A stretch of 64,000 bases of DNA from Streptomyces zhihengii (GCF_016919245.1 NZ_JAFEJA010000004.1:1-64000), one strand, 5' to 3'. Shown: positions 34,855-46,435, counted from the stretch's first letter. Numbers and translations are program-made. Notes: generated by a model not told the origin, from the sequence alone.

Positions 34855-35256
34855 TCAGGCGACCAGTAGAGAATTGAAAGCTTTTCCCCCACCTGGATAC
34901 TGGGACCAGGAGTAGCCTGCATCACCCAGAATTCTAACCAGGACAGGGAGCGCAGACGGTGAATTATTCAGCACCATACCCCAGTCCCTGACGACGAGAA
35001 GATATCCATCAGCGGCTGGCAACCAGTTGAGGTCGTAGAGACAATCCTCTAGGGCCGCCCAATTTTCCCCAAAATAATCCGGAAAGGAAAACTTTCGGGA
35101 GAATTCCGAGAAAACCTCGACTGGACTTTGCATCAGCGAGCCATCCAACTCGAACACTCGAAATGCCAGCCGCACTGAAGCTTCTATGCCAGCAGCACCG
35201 GATTCAACATGATGAACCCAGGGGGAATGCACCGACAGCCAATCATGCATCGTCAC
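34855..35256 (-). CDS. Barstar-family immunity protein
   Basis: 133 residues. The barstar core is clear: FSFPDYFGENWAALEDCLYDL, with the acidic residues that plug the barnase active site, then GYLLVVRDW. The start (GTG 35256 or ATG 35250) follows the Rhs stop by one base with AAGGTGAA as ribosome site, so toxin and immunity are made together. It should neutralise the RNase domain at the end of the Rhs protein. Confidence 0.9.
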   Translation of the reverse strand: MTMHDWLSVHSPWVHHVESGAAGIEASVRLAFRVFELDGSLMQSPVEVFSEFSRKFSFPDYFGENWAALEDCLYDLNWLPAADGYLLVVRDWGMVLNNSPSALPVLVRILGDAGYSWSQYPGGGKAFNSLLVA

Positions 35257-35257
35257 T

Positions 35258-38200
35258 TCACCTTACCCGCTGGAACGTTTTGTAATGGGTGTGCGTGTAC
35301 CACGCCGACCCGTCGGTACCCGTCACGAGCCTTTCCGTCCCTCTGCTACTTTCACCGCGAAACGGGTGCACATCAAACTCGTGGTATCTAATATCTCTGC
35401 CTGTCGAATCCTTGCTCGGCAAGGTCTTCGTGTCATCCCTGCCATCATTGGCGTACGGTCGCTTCTTACCCTGCCACGAAGGCAAGCCATGGGTGGGTGG
35501 AGCGTAACCATGCTGATCGATGTGCTTCAGCGTATCCTGCACATGATCCGGAGTGCGAGGGGGGCCGGGTCGAGGAACTATCGATGCCCCGCCCTTAGCT
35601 CCAACCCCTGCCGCCCCTGCTACTGCCCCCGCAGCGCCGCCGACCGGCCCCATACCGAGTCCGCTTGCGTCGGAGCCGGTCATAGCCTCGGAGAACTTTG
35701 GTGTCAGAAATAGCGTAAACGCAAAGTGACCACGCTGATCGGCACTGCACTCGACGTATTCCCAGCAGGCCGCCATGCCAGCTAGGGCCATCAACTGAAT
35801 GTCTTCGTAGCCCGCCTTCAGGGGGTCGTCGTAGACAGCGCCGAGTGTACGCGCGAAGGCTTCTTCGAAACCGTCAGGTACTTCACCCGGTACATTGAGG
35901 GTCTGGAAATAGGTGCCGGTCTGAAAGGTCGTGTAGGCACCTTCAACGTAGACATCATTGTTGACATCTCCGTCTGCGTCACTCGAATTGATGTGGTAGG
36001 CCGGGTCCTGCTTTCCCTTGTTCTTCCCGCCGTCGTCAGGCTGGCAGCGCCCGTTTCCAGGATCGATGCACATTCCTGTCGGGTCGGCAAACGTGACGGG
36101 GCTGTTATTGGCATAGGCGTAGCCGTTGAGGGACTGATGCTGCGTAAGCATCAAAACAGGGTCGACACTGATGAATTGCCCAACAGTGAGGTCATATGCC
36201 CGGGCACCAATATGTACGAGGCCCGTGCTGCTGTCCTCAGTCTTCCCCAAGAACCCCTTGTCGTCCGGCCATTGTTGGCCGGTGGGGGTCCCACGGTTAG
36301 CGCCGAAGGGACTGGTGTAGCGCTTGGTGACCGCGTACGTGCTGGCGTCGAGGGCGACGCTGGAGGTGCCGTGGTGATCCGCCACTAGGAACTGGAGCTG
36401 AGTTACCGACGTCCCGCTGGTGGCAGTGCGAACGGCGATGCGCTGACCATTGGCCGTGTAGTACCGGGTACCGCTGAGAGTCTTGGTACCGCCCTTGAGG
36501 GCAAGGCGCACCTCAGTGCTGCCGAGGTAGAGAATCGTGTCGCCGTCACCGGACGGGGTGCGGCGGATGAGGAGTTCGCCATCGGCGTCGTGCAGATAAG
36601 TGGTGGACTTGGCGGGCTTACCAGCGGCCGACGGCTCGGACGTGGCTGCGAGCTTGCCTTCACTGTCCCAGGTGAGGGTCTGGGTTGCCTGGGCACCGGG
36701 GCGGGTGAGGGTGTTGCCGGTCTTGTCGTATGTGTAGGTCTTGGTTGCGGTGCCGGCTGTGGCGCTGGCGAGGGTGTGTGGCTGTCCGGTGGGGCTGCCG
36801 TAGGCGTAGTCGGTCTCGGTGGTGTCGGTGCTTGTGTGCTGCTTCTCGGTATCCCTTTGGCCTGCGACTGTGTAGGTGTAGGAGGTCCAATAGGGTGCTG
36901 CTCCGCCGAGGTTGGCTTTAGTGCGGCCCGCGATGCTGCAGTCTGCAGTCTTGGGAGTCCAGGCTTCGGTGAGGCGTCGGTGGCCGTCGTAGGCGAAGCA
37001 TTGGTAGTCGGCTTGGCTGGCGCCGCCCTGGGTGGTGGCGTCGAAGACGGAGGTGACGTTGCCGGCGTCGTCCTGGGTGAAGTTGAGTTCCTGCGGCATG
37101 TAGCTGTGGACGTCGTCCGTGACAAATGCGCTGGTCAGGCGGCGCGTTCCGGCCTCGTAGGTGTAGTTGACGTAAGCCTGGTCGGCCGAGGGTGTGCCGT
37201 CGATGCCGAGAGTGTGCTGGGTCAGGTCGCCCTGCGGGCTGAAGGCTGCGCTCTGGAGGTATCCCGTGGTGCCCTGTGACTTGGTGTGGCCGCCGAGCGC
37301 GTTTGAGGTGTAAGCGATGGTCTCGGCAGACAGCCCGCCGACTGCGGGCTGGCGTTCGGACTTGAGGCTGCCGTCGGCGTTGTAGCTGGCGGTGAACGAG
37401 AGCGTGGATGTCACGCCTGCGGTAACAAGGGGATCTGTGGCAGGGAGCTGAAGCTGGCTGCCGGTGATGTTGTACAGGTTGTCGTAACTCGTGTTCTTCT
37501 GGATATAGGCCTTGCTGCCGGCCTGGTTGACGCCACCTTCGTAGCGAACTGCGGTGGCAGGCTGACCGAGGGCTGGGGTGTCGAATGTCCAGGCGGCGAG
37601 CTTGTTGGCGTCGGTCTGGAGGCCCTGCCACATGCCGGTCTTGCGGTCGAGTTCGTCGTATGCGTAAGTGAGGGTCGTGGAGCGGGCGTCAGTTGTGGAG
37701 GCCACGCGGTCCAGGGAGTCATAGGCGACCGTGGAGGTGCCGGAATCGGGGTCGGTGGTGGTGATCTTGCGGCCGAAGAGGTCGTAGGTGTAGGACCATT
37801 CAGCCTGGTCCGGCCCGGTGACCGTCTTCGGCTGGCCAGTCGCGGTGTGCGTGTACTTGGTGGTCGTGTAGTCGCTGCCGGTGGGCTGTGGGCCGTTGTA
37901 CTCGCGACGTTCGGTTATCTGACCCAGCGCGTTGGTGACGACCGCGACCGCCTGACCGCCTTCCGGTGCACTGGTGGTGACCGTGTCGCCACGGTAGACG
38001 GTGTCGACTGTCCAGCGGGGGGTGCCCCGGGTCTTGGTGATGCTCTTGATCGTGCGGCCGGCGCCGTCGTAGACGGTGTCGGTCTGGATGGGTGCCTGGC
38101 CTCCGTCGATTTCCGCCGGCTTTGCGCCGTCAGGTACGGCGGTGTTGTCCCAGATGTCGGAATGGGCGCTGACTGCCAGTCCACGGTCGTCGTACTCGGT

Positions 38201-41200
38201 TACCGCGATGAGGCGCCCGCCTTGCGGTGAAGGGGCCTGGATCTGGCGGGTACGCAGCAGGGAGTCGTAGATCTCGACGGTGGTGTTGTATCCGGATGCG
38301 TCGGGCTTGAGGCTGCTGGTGGCGACCCAGGGCATGGCCGCACTGACGACGTTGTAGTTGTAGGCGTAGTTCGGTGTGGCGCCGAAGAGTTTGAGGCGGT
38401 TGGGCAGCCAGACCTTGGTGATGCGGCCGAGGCTGTCGTACTCGGACTCGGAGATCTTGCTGTTGGTGTCAGTGACTTTGAGGGTGCTGCCGGTGGCGAA
38501 GTCCAGGTTGCTGGTGCTCTTGTGGCCCTTGGCGTTGGCCACGGACATGGTTGTCAGTGGCCCGCCGGCGGCTGGGCTGTATGTGGTGGTGGCTGTAACG
38601 AGGTTGTTGGTGTCCTTGACGACCAGCGGTCGGCCCAGGGTGTCGTAGTTGATGCTGCCCAGTTTCTGCCAGCTGGGGGCATCGGAGGTGTTGTAGGCCT
38701 TGGCTCGGCCGGTCCACACGGCCTCGCCGACGGTGGGCTTGTTGGTGGCGGACCAGGCCGTGGCTGCAGCGTCGTCGAAAACTGTGGCGGTGTCGGAGAC
38801 AACGTCGCCGGGGCGGGCGTCGTCTGCCGGAAGATCGAGTTCACTGTCTGGCACGGAGCAGGTGGCTGCGACGGTGCGGGTGCGGGAGACAAGGGCGGTG
38901 AGATAGGGGGCGCCGGCGTCAGTGTCGGCGTCGGTATTACGTGCGTACCAGTTTCGGGTGCATTTCTCGTCGCCGATTGTGCTGTTGTCGCCGCGGTCCT
39001 CAGTGGTCTGCACCATGCCGTGGTCGTCATAGGTGTGCTTGATGGTGCGCGTGCGGGTTTTGGGGGTGCCGCTACTGGTGACTGTGGTGCGTGCGGTGAT
39101 TGCTGCGTCGCGAACCATGTACGCCTCGGTGTCGGCGTAGGACTGGTGCTGAGCGGCGGTCTTTTTGGTCCAGAGGTCGGTGACGATGCCGCCGACCTCG
39201 GTGGTTCCATTGTAGGTGACTGTCTCGCGGGTTTGGCCGGCGTAGCGCTCGTAGTCGTTGGTGACCGGGGCCGCGATGCCGGTGACTGTGGTGGTCTTGC
39301 GCTTGGTGGGGTCGGGGGTCTTGCCATCGGGGCCGAGGATGCGGTCGCCGTGCATGCCGCGCAGGTAGACGGTGACGGTCTTCAGCTGCGGTCGGTCGGG
39401 GTATCCCGTCTGCCCGGTGAGATGGGTGACCTTTTCGTAGCCGCGCCAGGTCGACCAGGTGCGCTCGTCCTCGGGAGTGAAGGGGTCTTCGTTGTAGTGC
39501 CAGGCGCCCCCGTCCGTGTACTGGTAGGTGTGCACGACTGCGTCGGAGCCGCCGTGGAGATCGATGGTGCGCACGCTGCTGACGGGGTACTTCTGGAACC
39601 AGTCCAGGATCGGGGTTTCTTCCCCGTTGGGAGACCAGTAGACGGGGTAGCAGCGCTTGGTGTTCTCGTCCAGTTTGGGCTTCGCCTGGCCGGCGGCGCA
39701 GTCGGCAGGCAGGTAGTCGACGATGCTGGTAGCGCCGGTCTCGGTGGTGACCTGCTTCAGCCGCGGGCGGTAGAGCGGCAGGATGTCGTCGCTGGAGCTG
39801 TCGACACGGTTGGGCAGCATCTCGTGAGTAAAGCGAACTGGGTCCAGGGACAGGGGCGCCCCATGCTTGCCAGTCTGCTGGATCTCGTCCAGCCACAGGG
39901 ACTGGTCGCCGCTGTCACCGGTGTCACCGGGGTCGCGATAGCTCTGCTTGAGGGCCCACGTGTCGACTGGTGCATAGGCGGCGGGGGCGGCTGCGGCGTT
40001 CCAGGCGTAGGTGTTGATGGTGCTGAGGCGGTAGCGGGTGAAGAAGGCGGGGCTGATGTTGAACTCGCAGTCAGCGGTCGCTGAGTCACAGACGGCGTCA
40101 TAGGGAACGTCGGGCCAGTTGTCGCGCGTGTCCTCGGTCAATTCGGTGCAGTCGGCGTCGTCGTCGCAGCGCTGCTTGTAGACGAGTGTGATCTTTTGCG
40201 CGGCAGGCTTGGAGAACAGGCTGTCGGAGCGCTGGCCGTATTCGATGCGCTTGAGGTAGCCGCCGCGGGTATAGGCGCTGTTGTCGGCGGCACCGCTTTG
40301 GGCGTAGTAGTTGGCCTCTTTGCCGTAGTAGTAGGCCATGGCGTTGCCGTGGGTGTCGACGACGTAGTCGAGGTTCCAGCGCCAGGCTTGGTTCAGGGCG
40401 CGGTCGTCGAAGGTGCTGCCCTCGTTGTAGCCGGGCTCACCGGAGTCGTCTCCGAAGACGGGTACGAGCCAGGTGGAGTCGGTGGTGGGATCGGGGTCGG
40501 CGGCGATTGTGTCGGGGTTGTCCTTACGCCAGTTGGGGAGTTTGTGCTGGCCGAAGGTATAGCGGGTGCCGTCGCCGGTGATGAGGGTCCAGAATTCGCC
40601 GTTGTCATCCCCGTTGTCGGCGCCGGTGCCGTGGATGACCTTGGAGTCGTCGTCGTTCTTCAGGCGCCACTGCCCCGTGGTGTCGTCCTTGACCAGTTCT
40701 GTGGCGTTGCCGTTAAGGACGAGGGAAGCGTTGTCGTACTTCCAGCACTGGTCGAACTTCTCGTCGTGGCCGTCGTCCTCGCAGGAGCCGTACTTGCGCT
40801 CGATGTAGGACGAGGTGAGGTCAAAGCCCTCACCAATCTGGCTGCCCTGGTTGTTGGTGGTGGAGGTGCGGCCGTCGACGCTGCCCGAGTCGTAGGAAAT
40901 ACTCAGCGACGGCTGAGGGCCGGCGGCGGCAGGTGGAAGACGCAGAGACTGGGCCCAGCTGAAGGTGCCGGAGGAGCCGCCGGACGACCATGTCGACGAG
41001 GGGGCCAGCGGGGTGGCGGCGTAATCGCCGCCACCGGACTTGGTACCGGCGCTCAGGGCGAGGACCATGGTCTGGCCGACTGTCGCCTGCATGCCCGGCG
41101 AACGGGATACCACAGCTTGCGCGGCGAAGGACACGTCAGTGGTGAGAGTGGTGTCCTCGCGCTTGTTGGTCGAGGGCAGCAGTGGGCCGGTGCGGCATGA

Positions 41201-41839
41201 GTCGTTGGTCGGCTTTGTGAGTGCACAGGCAGGGAGCCTGTGCAGTTGCAGGCGGCCTGCCCAGTTTCCGCCGTACGCGGAGGCGAAAGCGGAGTAGTCG
41301 AGGCTGAGGCGTGCGGTGCCACCCGTCGTGGGCCCGGTGACAGCCACGGCAACGCCCCTGATGCCAAGCTGGTTGGTCTGCTTCTGGTCGAGCACGCGTG
41401 CTGTGATGCTGGTGACGGTCTTGGAGGGCTTGACGCGGCGCGATGCGGGGGCCGTGAGGGTCAGCGGCAAGCGGCCTGGGGTCGCGGTGGCGCTGTTCGT
41501 GCCCTCGCTTCGGGTGAGGGTCGCTGTTCCGCTAGTCGGCCAGGTGACGGTTCGGCTCTGGTCCTTAACCGCCCGCGTGATGGCTGTGCGGTCGGCCATG
41601 GCTGCCTTCTGGAGCAGGGCGCTGGTCTTTGCGTCCAACTCGGGGGTGAATGCCCCGACCTTGTCCGGCTTGTGAGAGATCTGTGGCTTGCCCAGGGGGG
41701 TTACGTCTGCGGCGAACGCCACTGGAGCCAGCAGGCTGGGCAGTAGCGCGAGACCGGTCAGTGTCGCGATGTACCGGGGCCGCGGACTGGAGGACCGGCG
41801 TGCACCGGATTCGCGTCGCGGTATGTGATGGGTGGTCAT
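35258..41839 (-). CDS. Rhs-repeat polymorphic toxin with barnase-like (N1/T1) RNase C-terminus
   Basis: About 2193 residues. N-terminal twin-arginine/Sec-type leader (PRRES...LTGLALLPSLLAPVAFA), a SpvB/TcdB-like front, many YD/Rhs repeats (VTAYDSLDR-type), then the core boundary FADPTGMC. The last 100 residues form a guanyl-specific RNase: YHEFDVHPF (catalytic Glu), GTERLVTG (Arg) and HTHYKTFQRV (His), equivalent to barnase E73, R87 and H102. The protein likely forms a shell around the toxin and is exported. The barstar gene follows immediately, and a LamG protein precedes it. Start at ATG 41839. Confidence 0.92.
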   Translation of the reverse strand: MTTHHIPRRESGARRSSSPRPRYIATLTGLALLPSLLAPVAFAADVTPLGKPQISHKPDKVGAFTPELDAKTSALLQKAAMADRTAITRAVKDQSRTVTWPTSGTATLTRSEGTNSATATPGRLPLTLTAPASRRVKPSKTVTSITARVLDQKQTNQLGIRGVAVAVTGPTTGGTARLSLDYSAFASAYGGNWAGRLQLHRLPACALTKPTNDSCRTGPLLPSTNKREDTTLTTDVSFAAQAVVSRSPGMQATVGQTMVLALSAGTKSGGGDYAATPLAPSSTWSSGGSSGTFSWAQSLRLPPAAAGPQPSLSISYDSGSVDGRTSTTNNQGSQIGEGFDLTSSYIERKYGSCEDDGHDEKFDQCWKYDNASLVLNGNATELVKDDTTGQWRLKNDDDSKVIHGTGADNGDDNGEFWTLITGDGTRYTFGQHKLPNWRKDNPDTIAADPDPTTDSTWLVPVFGDDSGEPGYNEGSTFDDRALNQAWRWNLDYVVDTHGNAMAYYYGKEANYYAQSGAADNSAYTRGGYLKRIEYGQRSDSLFSKPAAQKITLVYKQRCDDDADCTELTEDTRDNWPDVPYDAVCDSATADCEFNISPAFFTRYRLSTINTYAWNAAAAPAAYAPVDTWALKQSYRDPGDTGDSGDQSLWLDEIQQTGKHGAPLSLDPVRFTHEMLPNRVDSSSDDILPLYRPRLKQVTTETGATSIVDYLPADCAAGQAKPKLDENTKRCYPVYWSPNGEETPILDWFQKYPVSSVRTIDLHGGSDAVVHTYQYTDGGAWHYNEDPFTPEDERTWSTWRGYEKVTHLTGQTGYPDRPQLKTVTVYLRGMHGDRILGPDGKTPDPTKRKTTTVTGIAAPVTNDYERYAGQTRETVTYNGTTEVGGIVTDLWTKKTAAQHQSYADTEAYMVRDAAITARTTVTSSGTPKTRTRTIKHTYDDHGMVQTTEDRGDNSTIGDEKCTRNWYARNTDADTDAGAPYLTALVSRTRTVAATCSVPDSELDLPADDARPGDVVSDTATVFDDAAATAWSATNKPTVGEAVWTGRAKAYNTSDAPSWQKLGSINYDTLGRPLVVKDTNNLVTATTTYSPAAGGPLTTMSVANAKGHKSTSNLDFATGSTLKVTDTNSKISESEYDSLGRITKVWLPNRLKLFGATPNYAYNYNVVSAAMPWVATSSLKPDASGYNTTVEIYDSLLRTRQIQAPSPQGGRLIAVTEYDDRGLAVSAHSDIWDNTAVPDGAKPAEIDGGQAPIQTDTVYDGAGRTIKSITKTRGTPRWTVDTVYRGDTVTTSAPEGGQAVAVVTNALGQITERREYNGPQPTGSDYTTTKYTHTATGQPKTVTGPDQAEWSYTYDLFGRKITTTDPDSGTSTVAYDSLDRVASTTDARSTTLTYAYDELDRKTGMWQGLQTDANKLAAWTFDTPALGQPATAVRYEGGVNQAGSKAYIQKNTSYDNLYNITGSQLQLPATDPLVTAGVTSTLSFTASYNADGSLKSERQPAVGGLSAETIAYTSNALGGHTKSQGTTGYLQSAAFSPQGDLTQHTLGIDGTPSADQAYVNYTYEAGTRRLTSAFVTDDVHSYMPQELNFTQDDAGNVTSVFDATTQGGASQADYQCFAYDGHRRLTEAWTPKTADCSIAGRTKANLGGAAPYWTSYTYTVAGQRDTEKQHTSTDTTETDYAYGSPTGQPHTLASATAGTATKTYTYDKTGNTLTRPGAQATQTLTWDSEGKLAATSEPSAAGKPAKSTTYLHDADGELLIRRTPSGDGDTILYLGSTEVRLALKGGTKTLSGTRYYTANGQRIAVRTATSGTSVTQLQFLVADHHGTSSVALDASTYAVTKRYTSPFGANRGTPTGQQWPDDKGFLGKTEDSSTGLVHIGARAYDLTVGQFISVDPVLMLTQHQSLNGYAYANNSPVTFADPTGMCIDPGNGRCQPDDGGKNKGKQDPAYHINSSDADGDVNNDVYVEGAYTTFQTGTYFQTLNVPGEVPDGFEEAFARTLGAVYDDPLKAGYEDIQLMALAGMAACWEYVECSADQRGHFAFTLFLTPKFSEAMTGSDASGLGMGPVGGAAGAVAGAAGVGAKGGASIVPRPGPPRTPDHVQDTLKHIDQHGYAPPTHGLPSWQGKKRPYANDGRDDTKTLPSKDSTGRDIRYHEFDVHPFRGESSRGTERLVTGTDGSAWYTHTHYKTFQRVR

Positions 41840-41990
41840 GTGTCCGCTTCTTTGCCGGGCCGACGTAGCGGTCAAGGCTGTCGGCTCTGGTCGGCGCCCG
41901 TCGGCAACAAGCCGTAGGCGCTGGATGGGGGCGGTGCGGTGCCGGTCTCCCGCCTTCTCCGGGCGGAGTGGCGGGAGACCGATCCAGGAC

Positions 41991-44900
41991 TCAGAGCGTG
42001 GCGAGGACTTCGGCCTGCAGGACTTGGCTTGCGACCTGCTCCTCGGTCATGGCGCCGACCCACATACGCAGCTGCTGCAGATCCCCTGGCAGATACGTAC
42101 CTGCGGTCGAGCCGGCTGTTGCTCCCCGGCCAATGGCCATCTCACCGCTGCCGTGCCGTGCGTTGGTGAAGCCGGAGTTCTCTCCCGCGCTCACCTGAGC
42201 GAAGCCAACATGGAGGCGGATCTCGCCGTAACGGGTTTCCGAGCGGGTCGGATCGTCGGGATCGGTCCACATCCACGGCTGCTGGGCATCGAAGACACCA
42301 GTGAGATCCACCCACTCACCCACCACAGCCTGACCCATTTCTGCCACACCAGCTTGCTGAACGATCTTGCCAGCGGTATCCACCGCGGTCCGGGTGAACT
42401 TCCACTGGTAGATGTCAGGATCAGCCACCTTGACGGCCCACAGTGCCCAGGACGATTCGCCAGTGCCGATGCGCTGGCCTGCGACCTGCGCCTGGTATCC
42501 GACCGGTTTGCCGGCGAGCAGATCGGCGTTGAGTCGTACGCGGGCGGAGACGGTGAACGATCCCGTCTCGTCGACGAGGGGGCCGGCGGTTCCTGCGTAT
42601 GCGGCCGTGCCGTCGAGTTCGAGGGCGTCCTCGGCCTCGATGAAGCGCGCCGTCGGGGAGAGCTGCAGTCCCTGCTTGAAGTAGGGGGACGTCTCCCGCA
42701 TGACGGTGCCGGTCGAACCAGCGGCACTCCAGGCTCCCACGAGATCGTTCGACGGAGCTCCATCGAGCGGTGTCTGGGCTTCGGCGGCGATCTCCTGCTC
42801 GGTCAGCATGCGCTGCCACACAGCGGCCTCGTCGATCAGGCCGTGCGTGTATTCGCCGCCGACACCGGCCTTGGCGAAGCGGCCGAACTGCAGCCCGCCA
42901 CTGGCCGTCCACGGCTCATAGGAGGGTGCCGCCGCGGACAGGACGGTCTTGGGTTGAGGGCGTCCGTTCACGAAGAGCTGGATCGTGTCGTTCGTCTTGT
43001 CTCCGTCGCCCTTGGTGTCGAACACCCCCGCCAGGTGCGTCCACGACCGCAGCGGCGGGTCCTGCTGCGCGGATACGGAGCGGGCGTGGACCGGTACGTC
43101 CTGGTCCTTGTCCGCCCGGTTGAACACCCACGCCTTGTAGGAGGTCGAGTAGTACAGGGCGAACGCGGACGCCTTGCTGCCGGGCTGCGAGAGGACGACG
43201 GCGTTCGTCGGTGCGCTGGTCATGTGGACCCAGGCGGAAACGGTGAACGATCCACCGGTGTTGACCGCGGGTGCCGAGGTGGCGGCGTATCCGGTCTGCA
43301 GTGCCGGATTGGTGCTGTCGAGCCACAGGGCCTGGTCCGTATCGCCGCGCCGGCCATGGGTCGACCAGCCTGCGCCGTCGGTGTGGAGGGTGGCGTCGTA
43401 GCGTACGGAGCCTTCGGTGGCGGTGTCCTTCGTGATGCGGGTGGTGGCGCCGGGAACGGGGTCGTCGTCGAAATGCCACCGTCCCGTCTCCGTCGTGCCG
43501 TCGCCTACGCGGAAGACGAATTCGGCTGGTGTGCCCCAGCGCTGGCGTACGTCTCGTGCTTCGACGATAAGCGTCTGTGTGCCGCCCAAGGAGGGGACGA
43601 TGTCGGTGGCGTTGAACTCGCCTCGCACCTGGCCTGCCGCGGGCTCGCCGACGGTGACGGTCTTGGTCTGCTGGGCGTTCCACGTCGCCAGCCGGTAGCG
43701 GTAGCCGGTGATGTCCGTGTCAGCTGTGCTGGGCAGGAAGGTGAACGCGCCTGCGACACCGGGCCCGCCTGCGGCGGGACAGTTGTCTGCCACACATATC
43801 TGGTAGGGGCCGTCGGTGGAGATCTGCGGGGCCTTCGGCGCCGTCGAGTCGATCTTGAAGTAGCACCAGTGCGAGTAGGACGAGAACATGTCGCCGGCCT
43901 TGCCGGCGTAGGCCCAGTGCGACTGGGTGCGTGCCTTGTAGCGGTACAGCTTGCCGTCCGACAGTGGCGTGGTGCGCATGCCCTCGAGGGTGCCGTCCGG
44001 GTCCCAGCCCGGGCGGGGCCGGTAGTCGGACATCGTCTTCACCCAGGTGGTGTCCTTGCGTTCGATCTCGAACTCCGCCTGCAGGCTTCCCTTCTCCTCC
44101 TTGGGGTCCGGCTGGACCTGGGTCTGCACGCGGGCGATGACCCTCGGGTCGGTACGGGTGACGATCAGCGGGCTGGACTCGCTCCTGTTGCACAAGATGG
44201 TCGTCCCGTCACCCGGGATCAGCCCGACATCGGTGGGTGTGCCGGGGCGGGGGACGTAGGTGACCTGGAGTTCGGCGTTGTCGTCGAAGCGCTTCCAGGC
44301 GCGCGGCTCGCTCTCGTCCTTGGCCCGGAGCATGAACGTCATCCTCGACATCTTGCCGTCCGCGAAAGCCCGCACAGTCGAGGCGAGGTTCTCGTCCGTC
44401 TCGTCGGGGTTGTCGTTGAACTCGATCCACGCGTCGGGCTGGTCCGGGCTGCAGAGGTCACCGCGGCCGGCGGAGACCAGACGGTCGCCCATCTGGTCGA
44501 GCTGCTTGGGGCCGGGCCACCGGGTCGACTCGGAAATGTTGTCGGTGCGCTCCAGATCGAGCCAGTACGGGGTGCAGTTGAACGACCACATCTCACGGGC
44601 GCGGAACGTGGCGTCGAGGACGTACTTGCCGTACAGCTTGGCGGGCGCGAATTCGAACAGCATGCGGTTCACATAGCCGTTGCCGCAGTAGTAGCCGTCC
44701 GCGGTCCCGCACTTGCCGACCCCGTACTCACCGTCGAAGTCCCAGAAGCGGTCCCCGTCGGAAGAGATCACGGTGCGCTCGGAGGTACCGAGGCCCACCG
44801 GCGGGTCGATGTAGACCGGGTAGACGGTGTCCTCACCACGCAGCAGGCCCAGGTCCGGCTGCACCGTCACCGCGCCGCTGTCGACCTGGACGGGCAGGAT

Positions 44901-45816
44901 GGCGCTGGCATCGCCCTCCCCCGGGTGCGCCAGGTCGTCCTCCGGTTCCTCGCCGCTCTCGGCGGAGCCCGTTGCGGGCTCCATGGGCACGGCCGGCTCG
45001 GGGACCTTGCCCGTGGTCCCGGTGCGTAGCAGTTGAGGTTGCTGGCCCCCGGTGGGTTCGTCGCCGGCGGAGTCCCACATCTGGCCGGCCGGCCCCTTGA
45101 AGACCGGGTTGCCGTGCTCGTCCAGCGCCTGCAAGCCGCCGCCCGGGCCAGGAACGATCTCCAGGTTGTTCGCCGAGACGGACAGCCGCACCTGCTCCAG
45201 AGCAGGGTTGGCCGCGGCCTCGGCGGACTTCACGACCAGAACCTCGCGGTACCCCTCGGCCGTCGCCGTCATCTTCAGGTCGACACCCGCCAGCACGTCC
45301 CGGTAGGTGGCGGTCGCCCCGTCGATCACCGGGGCAGGCAGCGCTGCCGGCCAGTCCAGCGTCATGCTCGCCCCGGCCACGCCCAGGCGCACCAGATCAG
45401 CCGCCCCGCCGCCGGAGAAGGCCAGGTCGACAACGGCAGACTTCGGGCCCACGGTCCCGTCCCCGCGTCTTTCCAGCGTCGGATCGATCGCCTGCCAGGA
45501 GCCGTCTTCAGCCTTCGCCCGCTGTGGCGCAGCGGACTGCGTCAGGGTGAACGTGCCATCGGGGGTTGGCCATCGTGGTCGAGTAGGCGGTGCGCTCGCC
45601 CGTCACCTCGACCGGATCCCCGGACGCTGCAGCCCTCTCTGAGGCCGAAGCCATGGCCGGGGCGGCAGGCGGTGCCTGCGGTGAAGCGGCCGCGGAGACC
45701 GCCGTCCCGGGCAGCACCATCCCTGCCAACAGCGGCGCTACTACTGCCCGCGCCAGTGTTCTTCGCCGTCCGCTGCCGGACACAGCTCGACCCCGCCGGA
45801 ACCCCACGATCCCCAC
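41991..45816 (-). pseudogene. LamG-domain secreted protein paired with Rhs, frameshifted near the N-terminus
   Basis: About 1270 residues after correcting one extra C in a run of five near 45562 (AACCCCCGATGG). The front frame supplies a signal peptide (LARAVVAPLLAGMVLPGTAVS) and reads PVEVTGERTAYSTTMANP; the correction continues DGTFTLTQSAAPQRAKAEDGSWQAIDPTL, the conserved N-terminus of these proteins. It then has a disaggregatase-like/PKD region and two LamG/concanavalin-like domains (GSFTVSAWVHM and GSFTVSARVRL). Such proteins precede Rhs toxin genes in Streptomyces and may aid surface attachment or delivery. Without the correction, translation could start at GTG 45452 but would lack a signal. 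Confidence 0.75.
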
Positions 45817-46261
45817 CCCTGGTTCACAAGATCTACATAAGCTCCGTGAGTAAAGCTTTCGCAAGACACCCCGTCAACCCCTGAACGGCCCGACAAGACT
45901 GCGCTGACCTGCGGTTATGACACGATCGCTATAACTGGCCCGCTTTTGCTCCCCCACCACTGAAGGCCGGGAGGACGGATTTCGGGCACAGGTTGGCCAC
46001 ATCAACACGGGTGCGGTGCCCAGCACGCTGCGGTCCCGCTCCTGCAGGCCCGACACCATCGGCGATGCCGCTGACGGCGATAGCCCGGTGGTGACGTCGG
46101 AGTTGCACCAGGACGTCCTGGACTACTGCACCCCTGCACCGGCGGGGAAAGACGGGGGCGACGACAAGCTCAGGCCGCCTCATCCGAATCTTGCTTGGTG
46201 ATCGGCATGAACACGGAAACCTGCGACCGGCCGAGCCGGCCGTCCTGCCCGCTTCGCGTCC
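45817..46261. other. Intergenic region upstream of the LamG-Rhs locus
   Basis: About 445 bases. Slightly AT-richer sequence at 45830-45950 probably holds the promoter of the minus-strand LamG-Rhs-barstar transcript. Nothing else identified. Confidence 0.35.
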
Positions 46262-46435
46262 CGGGGCGGCGCCCCGGCCGGCTGGGAGGCGGTGCGGTCC
46301 TTCGAGGCCGAGCACCGCATAGTGCTGCCGGAGCCGTACCGCACATTCGTGGCCGACGCCGGGGACGGCTTGCGGTCCGGGCATGGCCCGGGCTCGCACC
46401 TATCAGCGGGTGCAGGCGGCGGTACGGCCAGGTGA
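46262..46435 (+). pseudogene. SMI1/KNR4 (SUKH) gene fragment
   Basis: Encodes WEAVRSFEAEHRIVLPEP followed by YRTFVADAGDGLRSG, the N-terminal signature of SUKH proteins, before running into unrelated sequence and a stop. A decayed immunity gene, close to the Rhs locus. Confidence 0.55.

Noticed and set aside
41832..45029. A 1065-residue plus-strand open frame
   Set aside because: Antisense to the LamG gene; valine/glycine-rich with no domain.
46016..46201. Small frame containing RSCRPDTIGDAADGD
   Set aside because: It looked like a transposase scrap but I could not match it to a family, so it is left as intergenic.
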